This document shows positions 50,265 through 59,952 of a stretch of 64,000 bases of DNA, piece by piece. The stretch covers positions 186,001 to 250,000 of the forward strand of contig NZ_QPJD01000003.1 of assembly GCF_003337375.1 (NCBI RefSeq), given 5' to 3'. The position numbers and the translations under genes are program-made. Origin of the DNA: Paenibacillus prosopidis (GTDB taxonomy: Bacteria > Bacillota > Bacilli > Paenibacillales > Paenibacillaceae). Numbering within the stretch: the first letter of the stretch is position 1; each line of letters begins with the position of its first letter. The notes under the pieces are model-generated. The model did not search any database. It worked only from the letters and a program-made list of their open reading frames with translations, and had not been told where the DNA came from.

Positions 50265-53200
50265 TTGAAAAGCATTATTCGTTTCTCGCTTAACAACAAA
50301 TTTGCTTTGTGGATTTTGACGCTGTTAGTATTGTTTGCCGGTATGTATTCAGGTCTGAATATGAAAATGGAGACGATTCCGGATATAACCGTCCCGATCG
50401 TTAGTGTAACGACGGTATATCCAGGAGCTGCTCCGGAAGAGATTATGGACAAAATTACGAAGCCGATTGAGCAGCGGACCCGCAATTTGAACGGCGTTCA
50501 GGTCGTTAGTTCAACGTCTTATGAGAATGCTTCATCGGTCGTTATTGAATATTCGTATGAGACAGATATGGATAAAGCGGCAACGGAAGTGAAAAATGCT
50601 CTTTCGGAATTGTCATTTCCTGATGGCGTACAAGATCCGTCGGTATCCCGTATCAGTTTAAATGCGTTTCCGGTTTTGTCGCTAAGCCTGTCTAATGACA
50701 GCTTGAATTTAGAACAACTGACAAAGGAAGTACAGGACAATGTGCTGCCGCGTCTGCAAGGGTTGGATGGCGTAGCCAGCATTCAAATATCCGGTCAAAA
50801 TGTGATGGAAGGCGAGCTCGCATTCAAGCAGGATAATCTGAAGCAGATCGGCCTGACCGAAGATATGGTGAAAGGGATAATCCAAGCATCGGCTTTATCC
50901 GTGCCGCTAGGCATTTATGAATTTGGCGATTCCGAGAAAGCCATCGTTGTTGACGGCAATATTGCGACCGAGGATGATTTGAAAAATCTCGTTATCATGC
51001 CTGGCGTAAAGCTTAGCGATGTGGCGGATTTAAGTATTGTCGGCAAAGCTGAATCGGTATCCCGCACGAACGGTAAAAACGCGATTGGCTTGAATGTAGT
51101 GAAGGCAGCAGATGCGAATACTGTAGATGTCGTTAATCTGGTCAAAGAAGAAACCAAAGAGCTTGAAACAAAGCATGAAGGCTTGACCTTCACCACTACA
51201 TTCGATCAAGGGAAACCAATCGAAGAATCTGTAAATACGATGCTAAGCAAAGCGATTATTGGCGCCCTGTTCGCTGTCATCATTATTATGATATTCTTGC
51301 GCGATATTCGTTCTACTATCATTGCTGTTGTTTCGATTCCGCTGTCCATACTTATTGCGCTTCTTATTTTGAGCCGGATGGACATTACGCTGAACATTAT
51401 GACGCTCGGTGCGATGACCGTTGCAATCGGGCGGGTTATCGATGATTCGATCGTTGTTATCGAGAATGTGTACCGCCGAATGGCGCTTACGACAGAAAAG
51501 CTGAAAGGAAAAGAATTAATTCTCGATGCTACCCGCGAGATGTTTGTTCCGATTTTGGCTTCGACAATCGTAACGATTGCTGTATTTGTACCGCTTGGAC
51601 TCGTGACCGGCATGGTCGGTGAAATTTTCCTTCCGTTCGCGTTAACGATCGTGTTCGCTCTTCTGGCATCATTGGTCGTTGCCATTACCGTTGTCCCTAT
51701 GCTGGCTCATATGATGTTCCGTAAGGACATGAAGCCTGGCAAGGCACACCACGATAAGCCAGGACGGATGGCTGAATGGTATAAAGGTGTGCTGCGATGG
51801 TCGTTGAACCATAAAATGATTACATTCGGTTTAGCCGTTATCCTGTTGGTCGGAAGCTTATTCCTCTATCCATTTATAGGTTCAAGCTTCCTGGCGAATG
51901 ATGAAGAGAAAATGATGGTCGTCTCCTATAATCCGGCACCGGGTGAAACGCGTGAACAGGTTGAGCAGATGGCTCTTGAGGCAGAGAAGGCGCTGCTTGA
52001 CCGTAATGGAATTACCGTCGTCCAATATGCGGTAGGCGGACAAAATATGTTTAGTCCCGGCGCATCCAAGCAGGCGTTGTTTAACCTCACCTATGAAGAT
52101 GACTTTGAGGATTTCACGGCTGAAAAAGAAAAAATCGTCCCGCTGTTGCAAGAGCTTGGCGGCAAAGGGGAATGGAAAGAACAGAATTTCGGTGGCGGGG
52201 GGCTTGGCGGCTCAGGTATATCGATGCTCGTATACGGGACGGATATGAAGTCGCTTCAGCCAGTCGTTGATGAACTAATGACCAAGATGAAAGAAAACAA
52301 AGATCTGGACAACATTGATTCCAGCTTGTCTCAAACCTATGATCAATACCGCCTTGTTGCGAATCAAGAGAAACTAAGACAAAACGGACTGACTGCCGGT
52401 CAAATTGCGATGGCACTAAGCCCTGTACGCGAGCGGCCTGTACTTACGACGATCGAGAAGGACGGCGAGCAATTCAACGTTTATGTGAAGGTTGAAGAAA
52501 AAACGTTCAAAGAAAAAGCCGATCTCGAAAACGTGAAGCTGACTTCCCAGCTTGGCACTGAAGTAGCGCTCAAGGACGTCGTTACGATCGAAGAGGGAGA
52601 ATCACCTAATACGATTACGAGACGGGATGACCGTATCTATGCAGAAGTGACGGCTGATGTAACGGCATCTGACGTTGGTAAAGTATCCACAAATCTGCAA
52701 AAATTGATTGACGAGACCGAGCTTCCAGCCGGCGTTGATGTCGACATGGGCGGAGTGACCGAGCAAATCACTGAGACATTCACGCAGCTCGCACTTGCCA
52801 TGTTAGCAGCAATAGCAGTGGTGTATCTTGTGCTGGTTATTACATTCGGTGGCGCGCTCACGCCTTTCGCGATTTTATTCTCGCTGCCATTTACAATTAT
52901 CGGAGCAATGGTAGGATTATTCGTCGCAGGGGAAACGCTTAGCGTAACCGCTATGATCGGTGCCCTTATGCTGATCGGGATCGTGGTCACGAATGCGATC
53001 GTGCTCATTGACCGCGTTATCCAGAAGGAGAAAGAAGGCTTATCGGTTCGCGAGTCGCTGCTTGAAGCGGCGGGCACACGACTTCGTCCGATTTTGATGA
53101 CGGCTATTGCTACAGTTGGAGCTTTGCTCCCGCTTGCATTCGGATTCGAATCCGGCGGTCTCATCTCGAAAGGGATGGCGGTGACGGTAATCGGCGGCTT

Positions 53201-53288
53201 AACAAGCTCTACGCTGCTTACGCTCATTATCGTACCGATCGTCTACGAATTCCTAAACCGCAAGAAGAAAACTCAGGTTGTTGAATAA
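50265..53288 (+). CDS. RND-family efflux transporter (SwrC/AcrB-like)
   Basis: Large inner-membrane proton antiporter of 1007 residues, typical length, with helix 1 (about 12-30), two large extracytoplasmic loops and two sets of six helices. The proton-relay helix 4 region carries GRVIDDSIVVIENV (about 390-405) with adjacent aspartates. The Gram-positive homologue SwrC (YerP) of B. subtilis exports surfactin. TTG start with GAGGAGTGG upstream. No membrane-fusion protein or outer-membrane factor gene is beside it. Probably induced by the two-component system directly upstream. Confidence 0.93.
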   Translation: MKSIIRFSLNNKFALWILTLLVLFAGMYSGLNMKMETIPDITVPIVSVTTVYPGAAPEEIMDKITKPIEQRTRNLNGVQVVSSTSYENASSVVIEYSYETDMDKAATEVKNALSELSFPDGVQDPSVSRISLNAFPVLSLSLSNDSLNLEQLTKEVQDNVLPRLQGLDGVASIQISGQNVMEGELAFKQDNLKQIGLTEDMVKGIIQASALSVPLGIYEFGDSEKAIVVDGNIATEDDLKNLVIMPGVKLSDVADLSIVGKAESVSRTNGKNAIGLNVVKAADANTVDVVNLVKEETKELETKHEGLTFTTTFDQGKPIEESVNTMLSKAIIGALFAVIIIMIFLRDIRSTIIAVVSIPLSILIALLILSRMDITLNIMTLGAMTVAIGRVIDDSIVVIENVYRRMALTTEKLKGKELILDATREMFVPILASTIVTIAVFVPLGLVTGMVGEIFLPFALTIVFALLASLVVAITVVPMLAHMMFRKDMKPGKAHHDKPGRMAEWYKGVLRWSLNHKMITFGLAVILLVGSLFLYPFIGSSFLANDEEKMMVVSYNPAPGETREQVEQMALEAEKALLDRNGITVVQYAVGGQNMFSPGASKQALFNLTYEDDFEDFTAEKEKIVPLLQELGGKGEWKEQNFGGGGLGGSGISMLVYGTDMKSLQPVVDELMTKMKENKDLDNIDSSLSQTYDQYRLVANQEKLRQNGLTAGQIAMALSPVRERPVLTTIEKDGEQFNVYVKVEEKTFKEKADLENVKLTSQLGTEVALKDVVTIEEGESPNTITRRDDRIYAEVTADVTASDVGKVSTNLQKLIDETELPAGVDVDMGGVTEQITETFTQLALAMLAAIAVVYLVLVITFGGALTPFAILFSLPFTIIGAMVGLFVAGETLSVTAMIGALMLIGIVVTNAIVLIDRVIQKEKEGLSVRESLLEAAGTRLRPILMTAIATVGALLPLAFGFESGGLISKGMAVTVIGGLTSSTLLTLIIVPIVYEFLNRKKKTQVVE

Positions 53289-53314
53289 GTGATTCAATAG
53301 TTAAATAGTTGAAG

Positions 53315-53360
53315 AAGAAGCTGTCCAAAGGTTCAAATTGACCAGGACAGCTTCTTTTTT
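53315..53360 (+). terminator. Terminator after the RND gene
   Basis: AAGAAGCTGTCC and GGACAGCTTCTT form a perfect 12-base stem around a 22-base loop, followed by TTTT. Confidence 0.9.
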
Positions 53361-53524
53361 CGATTGATTGGTTTTGCACCTATTACTATTGTATATTTAG
53401 AGAAGAGTGTGCTCATAAGAATGACTGAACACTGATGTTCAATTGTCCGTTAGCATAGCAGGCAGGACAGGCTCCTGTTTAATACGTTAAACTCTCAAAA
53501 TTAATAGTGAAACATGGTGATCGT

Positions 53525-54055
53525 ATGGATGAACAATTGGAAAAAGCTAAACAGCTGTTTTTTTCTTATCAAGGCCATTTTTTTCAAATGAACCGTGGAG
53601 GCGACTCCGAAGAATACAAGTCCTATTGTGTTGCCAAAGAAGTAGAAGCCGAATGGTACAAAGAAATGATTGATCAGGTCGCGGGCGAATTATCAATTAT
53701 GAACTGGAATGCGGTATCCCGGATGGAAGCCATAGTTAAATATTATAAGGACAGCATGATTCTTGAAAAGGTTATTTCGTTCGTGTCCCAGCATATTAAG
53801 GGGTCTGATAGTATTGTTAAACTTATGTATGCTGAAAAAATAATTGAAATCATCAGATCTCTTAAAAACGTCCTTTCGGACGAGGTGTTGCACAAAGCTT
53901 TAAAAGTTACGCTGGGGACACTTGAAGATATTATTTCAAAGCCTTTGGTCATAGACCCGGGACATGAATTAAAGTTATTCGACTTAAAGGACAAGAAATC
54001 ATTAAATAACAGAGCCAGAAAAAATATAGACGTGCTTCACGAATTGCTTGGGTGA
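53525..54055 (+). CDS. Protein of unknown function
   Basis: I do not recognise this 176-residue protein. It is charged and appears mostly alpha-helical, with no signal peptide or membrane helix, and is more AT-rich than its neighbours. Notable stretches are EYKSYCVAKEVEAEWYKEM and a C-terminal LNNRARKNIDVLHELLG. The ATG at 53525 has only a weak site (GGTGAT); a GTG six codons earlier is possible. About 160 bases after the upstream terminator and about 100 before the next gene, it is probably a single-gene unit. Confidence 0.6.
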   Translation: MDEQLEKAKQLFFSYQGHFFQMNRGGDSEEYKSYCVAKEVEAEWYKEMIDQVAGELSIMNWNAVSRMEAIVKYYKDSMILEKVISFVSQHIKGSDSIVKLMYAEKIIEIIRSLKNVLSDEVLHKALKVTLGTLEDIISKPLVIDPGHELKLFDLKDKKSLNNRARKNIDVLHELLG

Positions 54056-54152
54056 CATATATTTTGGAGCATCATAAAATCCTAAGCGAATAGGACGATA
54101 CTTATTGGGTGACCCTATTACCATCTCAAAAGAGTAGACAGGCGGTGGTAAA

Positions 54153-54494
54153 ATGTTACGTCATATCGTTATGAAGGCTGTATTCGTTCTGCTCAGCCTG
54201 GCTCATTCAGAAGTGATCCAGGCAGAAGGTACCGTCCAGTACGCGGAACCCAACTATGCAAAGTGGGGCAAGCTGGCGATGGAGGAAACGTCAAAGGCTT
54301 ATCGTAATGCTTCCATCGTAGATTACAAATATGAAGGCAGGACGGTTATTTCCGAAGGTGAGGCCGAGGAGCGGTTCGTGCTTTGGATCGTCAAGGATAC
54401 AAGAGAATTCGGAGTTCGTGTAAGCATAAGGGTCAAGACAGGCACAGATGAGCTCATAAACGTTCGAATGAAAGAGCTTAATCCAAATAATTGA
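54153..54494 (+). CDS. DUF3889-like secreted protein
   Basis: A 113-residue protein with an N-terminal signal peptide (MLRHIVMKAVFVLLSLAHS, cleavage probably around the alanine-glutamate near residue 25). The mature part contains YAKWGKLAMEETSKAY and a VDYKYEGR stretch, which resemble the DUF3889 proteins YqzG and YhdC of B. subtilis as I remember them. It would be exported to the cell wall or medium. Function unknown. Confidence 0.7.
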   Translation: MLRHIVMKAVFVLLSLAHSEVIQAEGTVQYAEPNYAKWGKLAMEETSKAYRNASIVDYKYEGRTVISEGEAEERFVLWIVKDTREFGVRVSIRVKTGTDELINVRMKELNPNN

Positions 54495-54573
54495 AACAAT
54501 CTGTGCGTCTGCACCGTAATAGAAGTAAACGACGAAATTATACGCTTCATGATGAAGCGGGAGGAGCTTATCT

Positions 54574-54885
54574 ATGCTAATTACAACAACGCCCACCATT
54601 GAAGGCCGTCCAATTCAAGAGTATGCAGGGGTAGTTACCGGTGAGGCTATTATGGGAGCTAACGTGGTTCGCGACTTTTTTGCATCGATTACCGATATCG
54701 TTGGCGGACGTTCAGGCGCATACGAGAGTAAGCTAAAGGAAGCGCGCGACATCGCTATTGAAGAGATGAAAAATCAGGCGGCCAGGCTCGGAGCAAATGC
54801 AGTGGTTGCTATCGATATCGATTATGAGGTTGTGCGTGAAGGTATGTTAATGGTTGCCGTAAGCGGCACTGCTGTCCGCATCTAG
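54574..54885 (+). CDS. YbjQ-family heavy-metal-binding-domain protein (UPF0145)
   Basis: A 103-residue protein matching the YbjQ/DUF74 family: [20 protein letters not shown] at the start, [17 protein letters not shown], and [17 protein letters not shown]. Family members form pentameric rings with a dodecin-like fold; the biochemical role is unknown. GGGAGGAGC precedes the ATG. Followed by a long hairpin. Confidence 0.92.
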   Translation: MLITTTPTIEGRPIQEYAGVVTGEAIMGANVVRDFFASITDIVGGRSGAYESKLKEARDIAIEEMKNQAARLGANAVVAIDIDYEVVREGMLMVAVSGTAVRI

Positions 54886-54903
54886 TTTATCCGATTTTTC
54901 CGG

Positions 54904-54969
54904 AAAAGTGAGGGTGCTTCGTTCGTCATGAGCAATGTTTCATGAGAACGAGGTTTGCCTCACTTTTTT
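54904..54969 (+). terminator. Long terminator hairpin after ybjQ
   Basis: AAAAGTGAGG pairs with CCTCACTTTT and an inner CTTCGTTCGTCATGA arm pairs with TCATGAGAACGAGG, giving an extended stem followed by a T run. Confidence 0.85.
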
Positions 54970-55068
54970 GTGTCATTTTATAAGCGCGATGTGGACAAAT
55001 GCTTTGTCTACGAGATACAATGCATTCAAACGACAAATAAGCGAACAAAGCTTGAAGGGATGGATAAG

Positions 55069-55380
55069 ATGTATCCGGAAATATCTACAACCGAGCTGGA
55101 AAGCCAGCTTAAAAATGGGAAATCAATCAATCTTGTCGATGTGCGAGAACCAGACGAATGGCAAGCCGGCCATATTAAAGAGGCACGCAGTATTCCGTTG
55201 TCCGAGCTTCAAGAACGAATCGATGAGCTCAAACAGGGAGACCAAGAAATTGTACTGGTATGCCGCAGCGGCGGACGCAGCGGTAAAGCATGCGACTTCC
55301 TGTACGCTCAAGGCTATAAAGTTGTTAATGTAACCGGCGGCATGCTCCAATGGCCGGGCGAAGTCGTTTACGGCGATTAA
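55069..55380 (+). CDS. Rhodanese-like sulfurtransferase
   Basis: Single-domain rhodanese of 103 residues. The active-site loop is CRSGGRSG with the persulfide cysteine after VLV; VDVREPDEWQAGHI near residues 22-35 is the other conserved signature. The ATG at 55069 has GAAGGGA at proper spacing; an in-frame ATG three codons earlier is too close. Cytoplasmic; transfers sulfur to an unknown acceptor. Flanked by terminators on both sides. Confidence 0.92.
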   Translation: MYPEISTTELESQLKNGKSINLVDVREPDEWQAGHIKEARSIPLSELQERIDELKQGDQEIVLVCRSGGRSGKACDFLYAQGYKVVNVTGGMLQWPGEVVYGD

Positions 55381-55399
55381 ATTCTCTTTTCATTAAAAT

Positions 55400-55425
55400 A
55401 ATAAGCCCCTGTTTGGGGCTTATTT
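55400..55425 (+). terminator. Terminator after the rhodanese gene
   Basis: ATAAGCCCC and GGGGCTTAT form a perfect nine-base stem with a TGTTT loop, flanked by A and T runs, so it may work in both directions. Confidence 0.85.
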
Positions 55426-55471
55426 TAATGTCGATAAACCATGCTCATGACCAATAGAATGGAGGGAAGCG

Positions 55472-56695
55472 ATGATAGGCCTGAGAACAAGACTTAAGGG
55501 AAACGCGCGAGGCTGTCTTGCTTACGAGCCACTTTTTCTTATTCCATACAGTATGTACAGTACTTATGCGACGATCTATATGTTTGAACTGGGGATCAGT
55601 GAAACGGCGATCGGTTGGATTACGACACTCGGACTTCTCGTGCAGGTGTTCTCTTCTTTTATTAGCGGCTTTCTGACCGATCGGCTGGGACGAAAGCTGG
55701 CTCTGTTGTACTTTGATATATTAAGTTGGACAGTAGGAACGCTGCTTTGGGCGATTTCTAATAACATTTGGTTTTTTATTATTGCGGTTGTTGTAAACGG
55801 TTTCCAAAAAGTGCCCGCGACAGCGTTCTATTGTTTGCTTGTTGAGGACACAGCGCCAAAGGATCGAACATACGTATTTACGGTGCTCCAGCTTATCGGG
55901 ATGCTAGGCGGCTTGTTTGCGCCTTTCGGCGGTTTGCTCGTCAGTCATTACGGATTAATTCCAGGTGTCCGAATTATGTATGTGATCGCATGCGTTTGTA
56001 TGACGCTTCAGTTTGTTGGCCGCCATTTTGCCACCAGGGAGACGGATATAGGGCTTCGAAAAATGAGGGAAACCCGAAATGTCGGGTTTATGACCGGGAT
56101 GCGCGAGTACAAGGGTGTCATCCGTGACATGGCCGCAAACCGGCGGCTTCTTTTGATTTTCGGTGTTTATATCCTGTTTCAATTTCAATTAACGTTGAAA
56201 GGTACATATCTCTCGCTCTTTTTCGTAGATTACATGCAGCTGGACAGCAGGCTAGTGTCCATTTTTCCTGCAGTCACCTCCGTGTTTATGCTGCTCGCCA
56301 TGTGGCTTTTGATGCCCAGGTTCGGCGATAACCGTCTTCATTCCATCATGATTTGGGGATTCTTGATCTCGCTGGGTTCGAACCTGCTGTTAATTTTTCC
56401 GCTTCCAGGCACGATGTTTTGGCTTGTAGCCAGTACGATTCTGGCGGCTGTTGGGACGATTATGACCTATCCATATTTAGAGGCCGCGGTGGCCAATGCA
56501 ATCGACGACGAGAACCGGGCTGGTGTATTTGCCATTTTGTCGGTCCTGGTTCTGCTAGTCATTTCGCCTTCGGGTATAATCGGGGGATGGGCTTATACAT
56601 TAGATCCGACGCTGCCATTCCTGCTGATTATCTTATCGTTTGCCGCCAGCATGGCGCTGCTTGCCTTATATAAGAGGGAAGATGCAGCATATTAG
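55472..56695 (+). CDS. MFS transporter
   Basis: Twelve-helix major facilitator protein of 407 residues with the motif-A loop GFLTDRLGRKLAL after helix 2. The rest gives no substrate clue. GGAGGG precedes the ATG. Ends three bases before the converging SIMPL-domain gene, with no terminator visible between the two stops. Confidence 0.87.
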   Translation: MIGLRTRLKGNARGCLAYEPLFLIPYSMYSTYATIYMFELGISETAIGWITTLGLLVQVFSSFISGFLTDRLGRKLALLYFDILSWTVGTLLWAISNNIWFFIIAVVVNGFQKVPATAFYCLLVEDTAPKDRTYVFTVLQLIGMLGGLFAPFGGLLVSHYGLIPGVRIMYVIACVCMTLQFVGRHFATRETDIGLRKMRETRNVGFMTGMREYKGVIRDMAANRRLLLIFGVYILFQFQLTLKGTYLSLFFVDYMQLDSRLVSIFPAVTSVFMLLAMWLLMPRFGDNRLHSIMIWGFLISLGSNLLLIFPLPGTMFWLVASTILAAVGTIMTYPYLEAAVANAIDDENRAGVFAILSVLVLLVISPSGIIGGWAYTLDPTLPFLLIILSFAASMALLALYKREDAAY

Positions 56696-56698
56696 GCT

Positions 56699-57367
56699 TC
56701 ATTGAATAATTAAATAAGTCACTTGAACTGCTGCATAAACCGTCAACTCCCCGGGTTCGATTGGAGTAACTGCAGTATCGGCAAGGAAGGACGCTTTAAA
56801 GGGGATGGGCTCCACAGTACGAGGTAGTTCCTGGACTTTGCTAGGGACTGCGAATATGGAAACTCCTAGTGTATTCGCGATCGTTACGGCTTTTTGCTGA
56901 GCGTTCCGAATGGCAAGCGCTAATGCCTGATTTTCGTATCTTTCCCGTTGAAGGATCGAAAACCGAATGGAAGAGACAGTATTGGCACCATGAGAAACAG
57001 CGGTATCAACTACAATTCCTGTCTGATCCACTCTATCGATGGTAACTTGCAGAAGATGGGTCACTTGATAGCCCTTAAAGATTTGTTTTCCATCTATATA
57101 ATCGTATAGGATTTCAATGCGAAAATCGTTCGTTTGTATATGTTCACGGGGGATATTTATTTGGAGCAGGGAATTGATGATGTTCGTTACGGTTTCCGCG
57201 TTTTCAGATTGAACCGATTGCAAGACAGACCCTTCGGTTACGGCACCAAGTACGACCAACGCTCTTTCCGGAGCAGCTGCCACTGTTCCTTCGCCTAGCA
57301 CTTCGATAGTGGGCAAGCATTTATGTTGAATTGGAGAAACCATATTGTAAATGGGATTACCGTACAT
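56699..57367 (-). CDS. SIMPL-domain protein (DUF541)
   Basis: A 222-residue SIMPL protein. The N-terminal IEVLGEGTVAAAPERALVVLG matches the usual VxGxGxVxxxPD opening of the family, and the central ALAIRNAQQKAVTIANTLGV helix is conserved. Members may form ring-like structures; most are exported, but no signal peptide is present here. AAAGGAGTCC precedes the ATG. Divergent from the GH3 gene and converging on the MFS gene. Confidence 0.85.
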   Translation of the reverse strand: MYGNPIYNMVSPIQHKCLPTIEVLGEGTVAAAPERALVVLGAVTEGSVLQSVQSENAETVTNIINSLLQINIPREHIQTNDFRIEILYDYIDGKQIFKGYQVTHLLQVTIDRVDQTGIVVDTAVSHGANTVSSIRFSILQRERYENQALALAIRNAQQKAVTIANTLGVSIFAVPSKVQELPRTVEPIPFKASFLADTAVTPIEPGELTVYAAVQVTYLIIQ

Positions 57368-57463
57368 CGTCGGACTCCTTTCGTATAAAAGAGGTGTAAT
57401 ATACTGTATGGGAAGTTCGGCTTCAAAATTCTTGTTTCTATTACATAACCAAAGCGAAAATAT

Positions 57464-57490
57464 GTCTGAATATTGAAAGTATCTGGTCTG
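57464..57490 (+). promoter_or_regulatory. Repeats upstream of the GH3 gene
   Basis: GTCTG occurs at 57464-57468 and 57486-57490, 22 bases apart. The first sits in ATGTCTGA, one base from the ATGTCGGA repeats before the permease gene at 63330. A weak -10 box TACAAT is at 57522-57527. Possible binding half-sites of the AraC-type regulator; short and therefore tentative. Confidence 0.35.
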
Positions 57491-57589
57491 TTTTCTGGTA
57501 GTTTGCCGTCTCGATAAGGACTACAATGAACGAGAAAGGGAGTGTGATGATGCCCTTTCTTACAACGTATCCAAGGAGGCAGCAGTTCA

Positions 57590-59860
57590 ATGAGTGAGAA
57601 ACAGGTAGAAACGATTTCGGAATCGGTTACATATATAAAAAATGAGGGTGGTCCTGCCTTAGGCTATTCGGAATCTTCAGGCGTTAGCATCATCAATGCT
57701 GACGGATTTGCTTTTAAGGACCTCAATAAAGACGGGAAGCTGGACAAATACGAGGACTGGCGTTTGTCTCCTGAAGAACGTGCAAAAGATCTGGCCTCTA
57801 AGATGTCCATTGAACAAATCGCCGGTCTGATGCTCTACAGCGGACATCAGGCTGTACCGGCTTCGGACGGATTTTTTTCCGCTTCGTATAACGGCAAGCC
57901 CTATTCGGAAAGCGGCGCGAAGCCGTACGATCTCTCGGATCAGCAGATCGAGTTTCTGACGAGAGATCATCTGCGGCATGTGCTGCTCACATCCGTCGAA
58001 AGTCCAGAGATAGCGGCTCATTGGAACAATAACGTCCAAGCTCTAGCGGAAGGAATCGGTCTTGGCATCCCGGCCAATAACAGCAGTGATCCGCGCCATA
58101 GCTCCGATGCTAGCAAAGAATACAATGCAGGTGCGGGAGGCGCAATCTCAATGTGGCCGGAAACACTTGGACTGGCCGCAGCATTTGATCCTGCGCTGGT
58201 ACAAAAATTCGGCGAGATTGCCGCTAAAGAATACCGGGCGCTTGGCATAGCAACCGCGCTGTCTCCGCAGATCGATATTGCGACTGACCCGCGCTGGGCG
58301 CGCTTTGATGGCACATTCGGAGAAGATCCGAAGCTGTCGGCTGACTTAGCTCAAGCCTATATCGACGGGTTTCAGACTTCAACCAAAGAACGGGCGATCG
58401 TAGACGGTTGGGGATACGACAGCGTAAATGCGATGGTGAAGCACTGGCCTGGAGGCGGTTCCGGCGAAGGCGGCAGGGACGCCCATTTTGGGTACGGCAA
58501 ATATGCGGTATATCCGGGTAACAACTTCGAGGAGCATCTGATTCCTTTTCTGGAGGGAGCCTTCCAATTAAAGGGCGGAACGGAGAAGGCTTCTGCCATT
58601 ATGCCGTACTATACAATTTCTTATAATCAAGATCAGGTAAACGGCGAGAATGTCGGTAACTCCTACAATGCTCACATTATAGGTGACCTTCTTCGCCATA
58701 AATACGGTTACGACGGTGTCGTATGTACGGACTGGGCGATAACGGATGACGAGGGTCCTGATATTAGCCGTTTGTTTCCCGGGGGCCGCTCATGGGGAGT
58801 TGAGCAAGGCTATACCGTTGCGGAACGTCATTACAAGGCGCTTATGGCCGGAGTCGACCAATTCGGCGGAAATAACGATGCTGGACCGGTTCTTGAGGCG
58901 TATCGCATAGGCGTCGCCGAGCACGGCGAAGCCTACATGCGCGGGCGTTTCGAGCAATCGGCCGTACGACTCTTGAAGAACATGTTCCGTGTCGGGTTAT
59001 TCGAAAACCCGTACTGCGAGGCAGAAGAAACCGCCCGTATTATCGGTCATGCCGATTATATGACTGCAGGCTACGAAGCGCAGCTTAAATCGGTCGTATT
59101 ATTAAAAAACAAAGGTCAAGTTCTTCCTCTGCAGAAAATGAAAACGGTCTATATCCCGAAAAGACACAGACAGGCGGGAACGAGCTGGTTTGGCTTCCCG
59201 ACCCCCGCGTATGATGGTTATCCCGTTAGCCTGGATGTGGTCCGGAAGTACTTCAACATCACGGATGACCCCGAAACCGCGGATTTCGCGCTGGTGTTCA
59301 TAACAGGGGCCGATTCCGGAAGCGGATACAGCAAGGCGGATGCGGAAGCCGGCGGAAATGGCTACGTTCCGATCAGCCTGCAATATGGTCCATATACCGC
59401 AGAGCACGCCAGAGAGACGAGCATAGCCGGCGATGAACGAGATGTGTTGAACCGCACCTACAAAGGCAAAACGATATCGGCTGTGAATGTTTCGGACCTG
59501 GAGGCGGTGTTGAAGGCAAAAGAAGTCATGAAGGGCAAGCCGGTTATCGTATCCCTTCAACTATCGAAGCCTTCGATCGTGGCTGAGTTTGAAGCGGCGG
59601 CCGATGCGATCGTTGCTGCATTCGGCGTTCAGGATCAAGCGGTTTTGGATATTATAACCGGTGAAGCAGAGCCTTCAGCACTGCTGCCTATGCAGATGCC
59701 CGCGAATATGAAGACCGTTGAAGAGCAATTCGAAGACGTTCCGCACGATATGGAAGTACATGTCGATTCCGAGGGGAATGCCTACGATTTTGCCTATGGT
59801 TTAAACTGGAGCGGTGTTATAAGCGACGGGCGGACCGAACGCTACGGCAATAGAAAATAG
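57590..59860 (+). CDS. Glycoside hydrolase family 3 protein (beta-glucosidase-like)
   Basis: A 756-residue GH3 enzyme. The catalytic (beta/alpha)8 domain covers about 60-420 with substrate-pocket KHWPGGG and the nucleophile aspartate D381 in VVCTDWAI; the second alpha/beta domain follows (LKSVVLLKNKGQVLPL at about 500). The N-terminal region has an EF-hand-like loop, DLNKDGKLDKYEDW (about 43-56), which may bind calcium. No signal peptide, so it probably acts on imported oligosaccharides. AAGGAGG precedes the ATG. It lies upstream of a YesM/YesN pair and a sugar permease. Confidence 0.9.
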   Translation: MSEKQVETISESVTYIKNEGGPALGYSESSGVSIINADGFAFKDLNKDGKLDKYEDWRLSPEERAKDLASKMSIEQIAGLMLYSGHQAVPASDGFFSASYNGKPYSESGAKPYDLSDQQIEFLTRDHLRHVLLTSVESPEIAAHWNNNVQALAEGIGLGIPANNSSDPRHSSDASKEYNAGAGGAISMWPETLGLAAAFDPALVQKFGEIAAKEYRALGIATALSPQIDIATDPRWARFDGTFGEDPKLSADLAQAYIDGFQTSTKERAIVDGWGYDSVNAMVKHWPGGGSGEGGRDAHFGYGKYAVYPGNNFEEHLIPFLEGAFQLKGGTEKASAIMPYYTISYNQDQVNGENVGNSYNAHIIGDLLRHKYGYDGVVCTDWAITDDEGPDISRLFPGGRSWGVEQGYTVAERHYKALMAGVDQFGGNNDAGPVLEAYRIGVAEHGEAYMRGRFEQSAVRLLKNMFRVGLFENPYCEAEETARIIGHADYMTAGYEAQLKSVVLLKNKGQVLPLQKMKTVYIPKRHRQAGTSWFGFPTPAYDGYPVSLDVVRKYFNITDDPETADFALVFITGADSGSGYSKADAEAGGNGYVPISLQYGPYTAEHARETSIAGDERDVLNRTYKGKTISAVNVSDLEAVLKAKEVMKGKPVIVSLQLSKPSIVAEFEAAADAIVAAFGVQDQAVLDIITGEAEPSALLPMQMPANMKTVEEQFEDVPHDMEVHVDSEGNAYDFAYGLNWSGVISDGRTERYGNRK

Positions 59861-59873
59861 ACTGAAGCAGACA

Positions 59874-59895
59874 AGCCGGGGAGCACTCCCCGGCT
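59874..59895 (+). terminator. Hairpin after the GH3 gene
   Basis: AGCCGGGGA and TCCCCGGCT form a perfect nine-base GC-rich stem with a GCAC loop. No T run follows, so termination may be inefficient. Confidence 0.6.
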
Positions 59896-59901
59896 AATTC
59901 G

Positions 59902-59910
59902 TGGTATAAT
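59902..59910 (+). promoter_or_regulatory. Extended -10 promoter for the YesM/YesN pair
   Basis: TGGTATAAT is a perfect extended -10 element, 42 bases before the kinase start, without a clear -35 box. Confidence 0.5.
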
Positions 59911-59952
59911 GCTCTTTACTCATTTGATAGGCAAAAGGGGAGTTAATAGAAT

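Noticed and set aside
57503..57527. TTGCCG with TACAAT as the GH3 promoter
   Set aside because: The spacer is 13 bases, too short for sigma-A; only a weak -10 box can be claimed.
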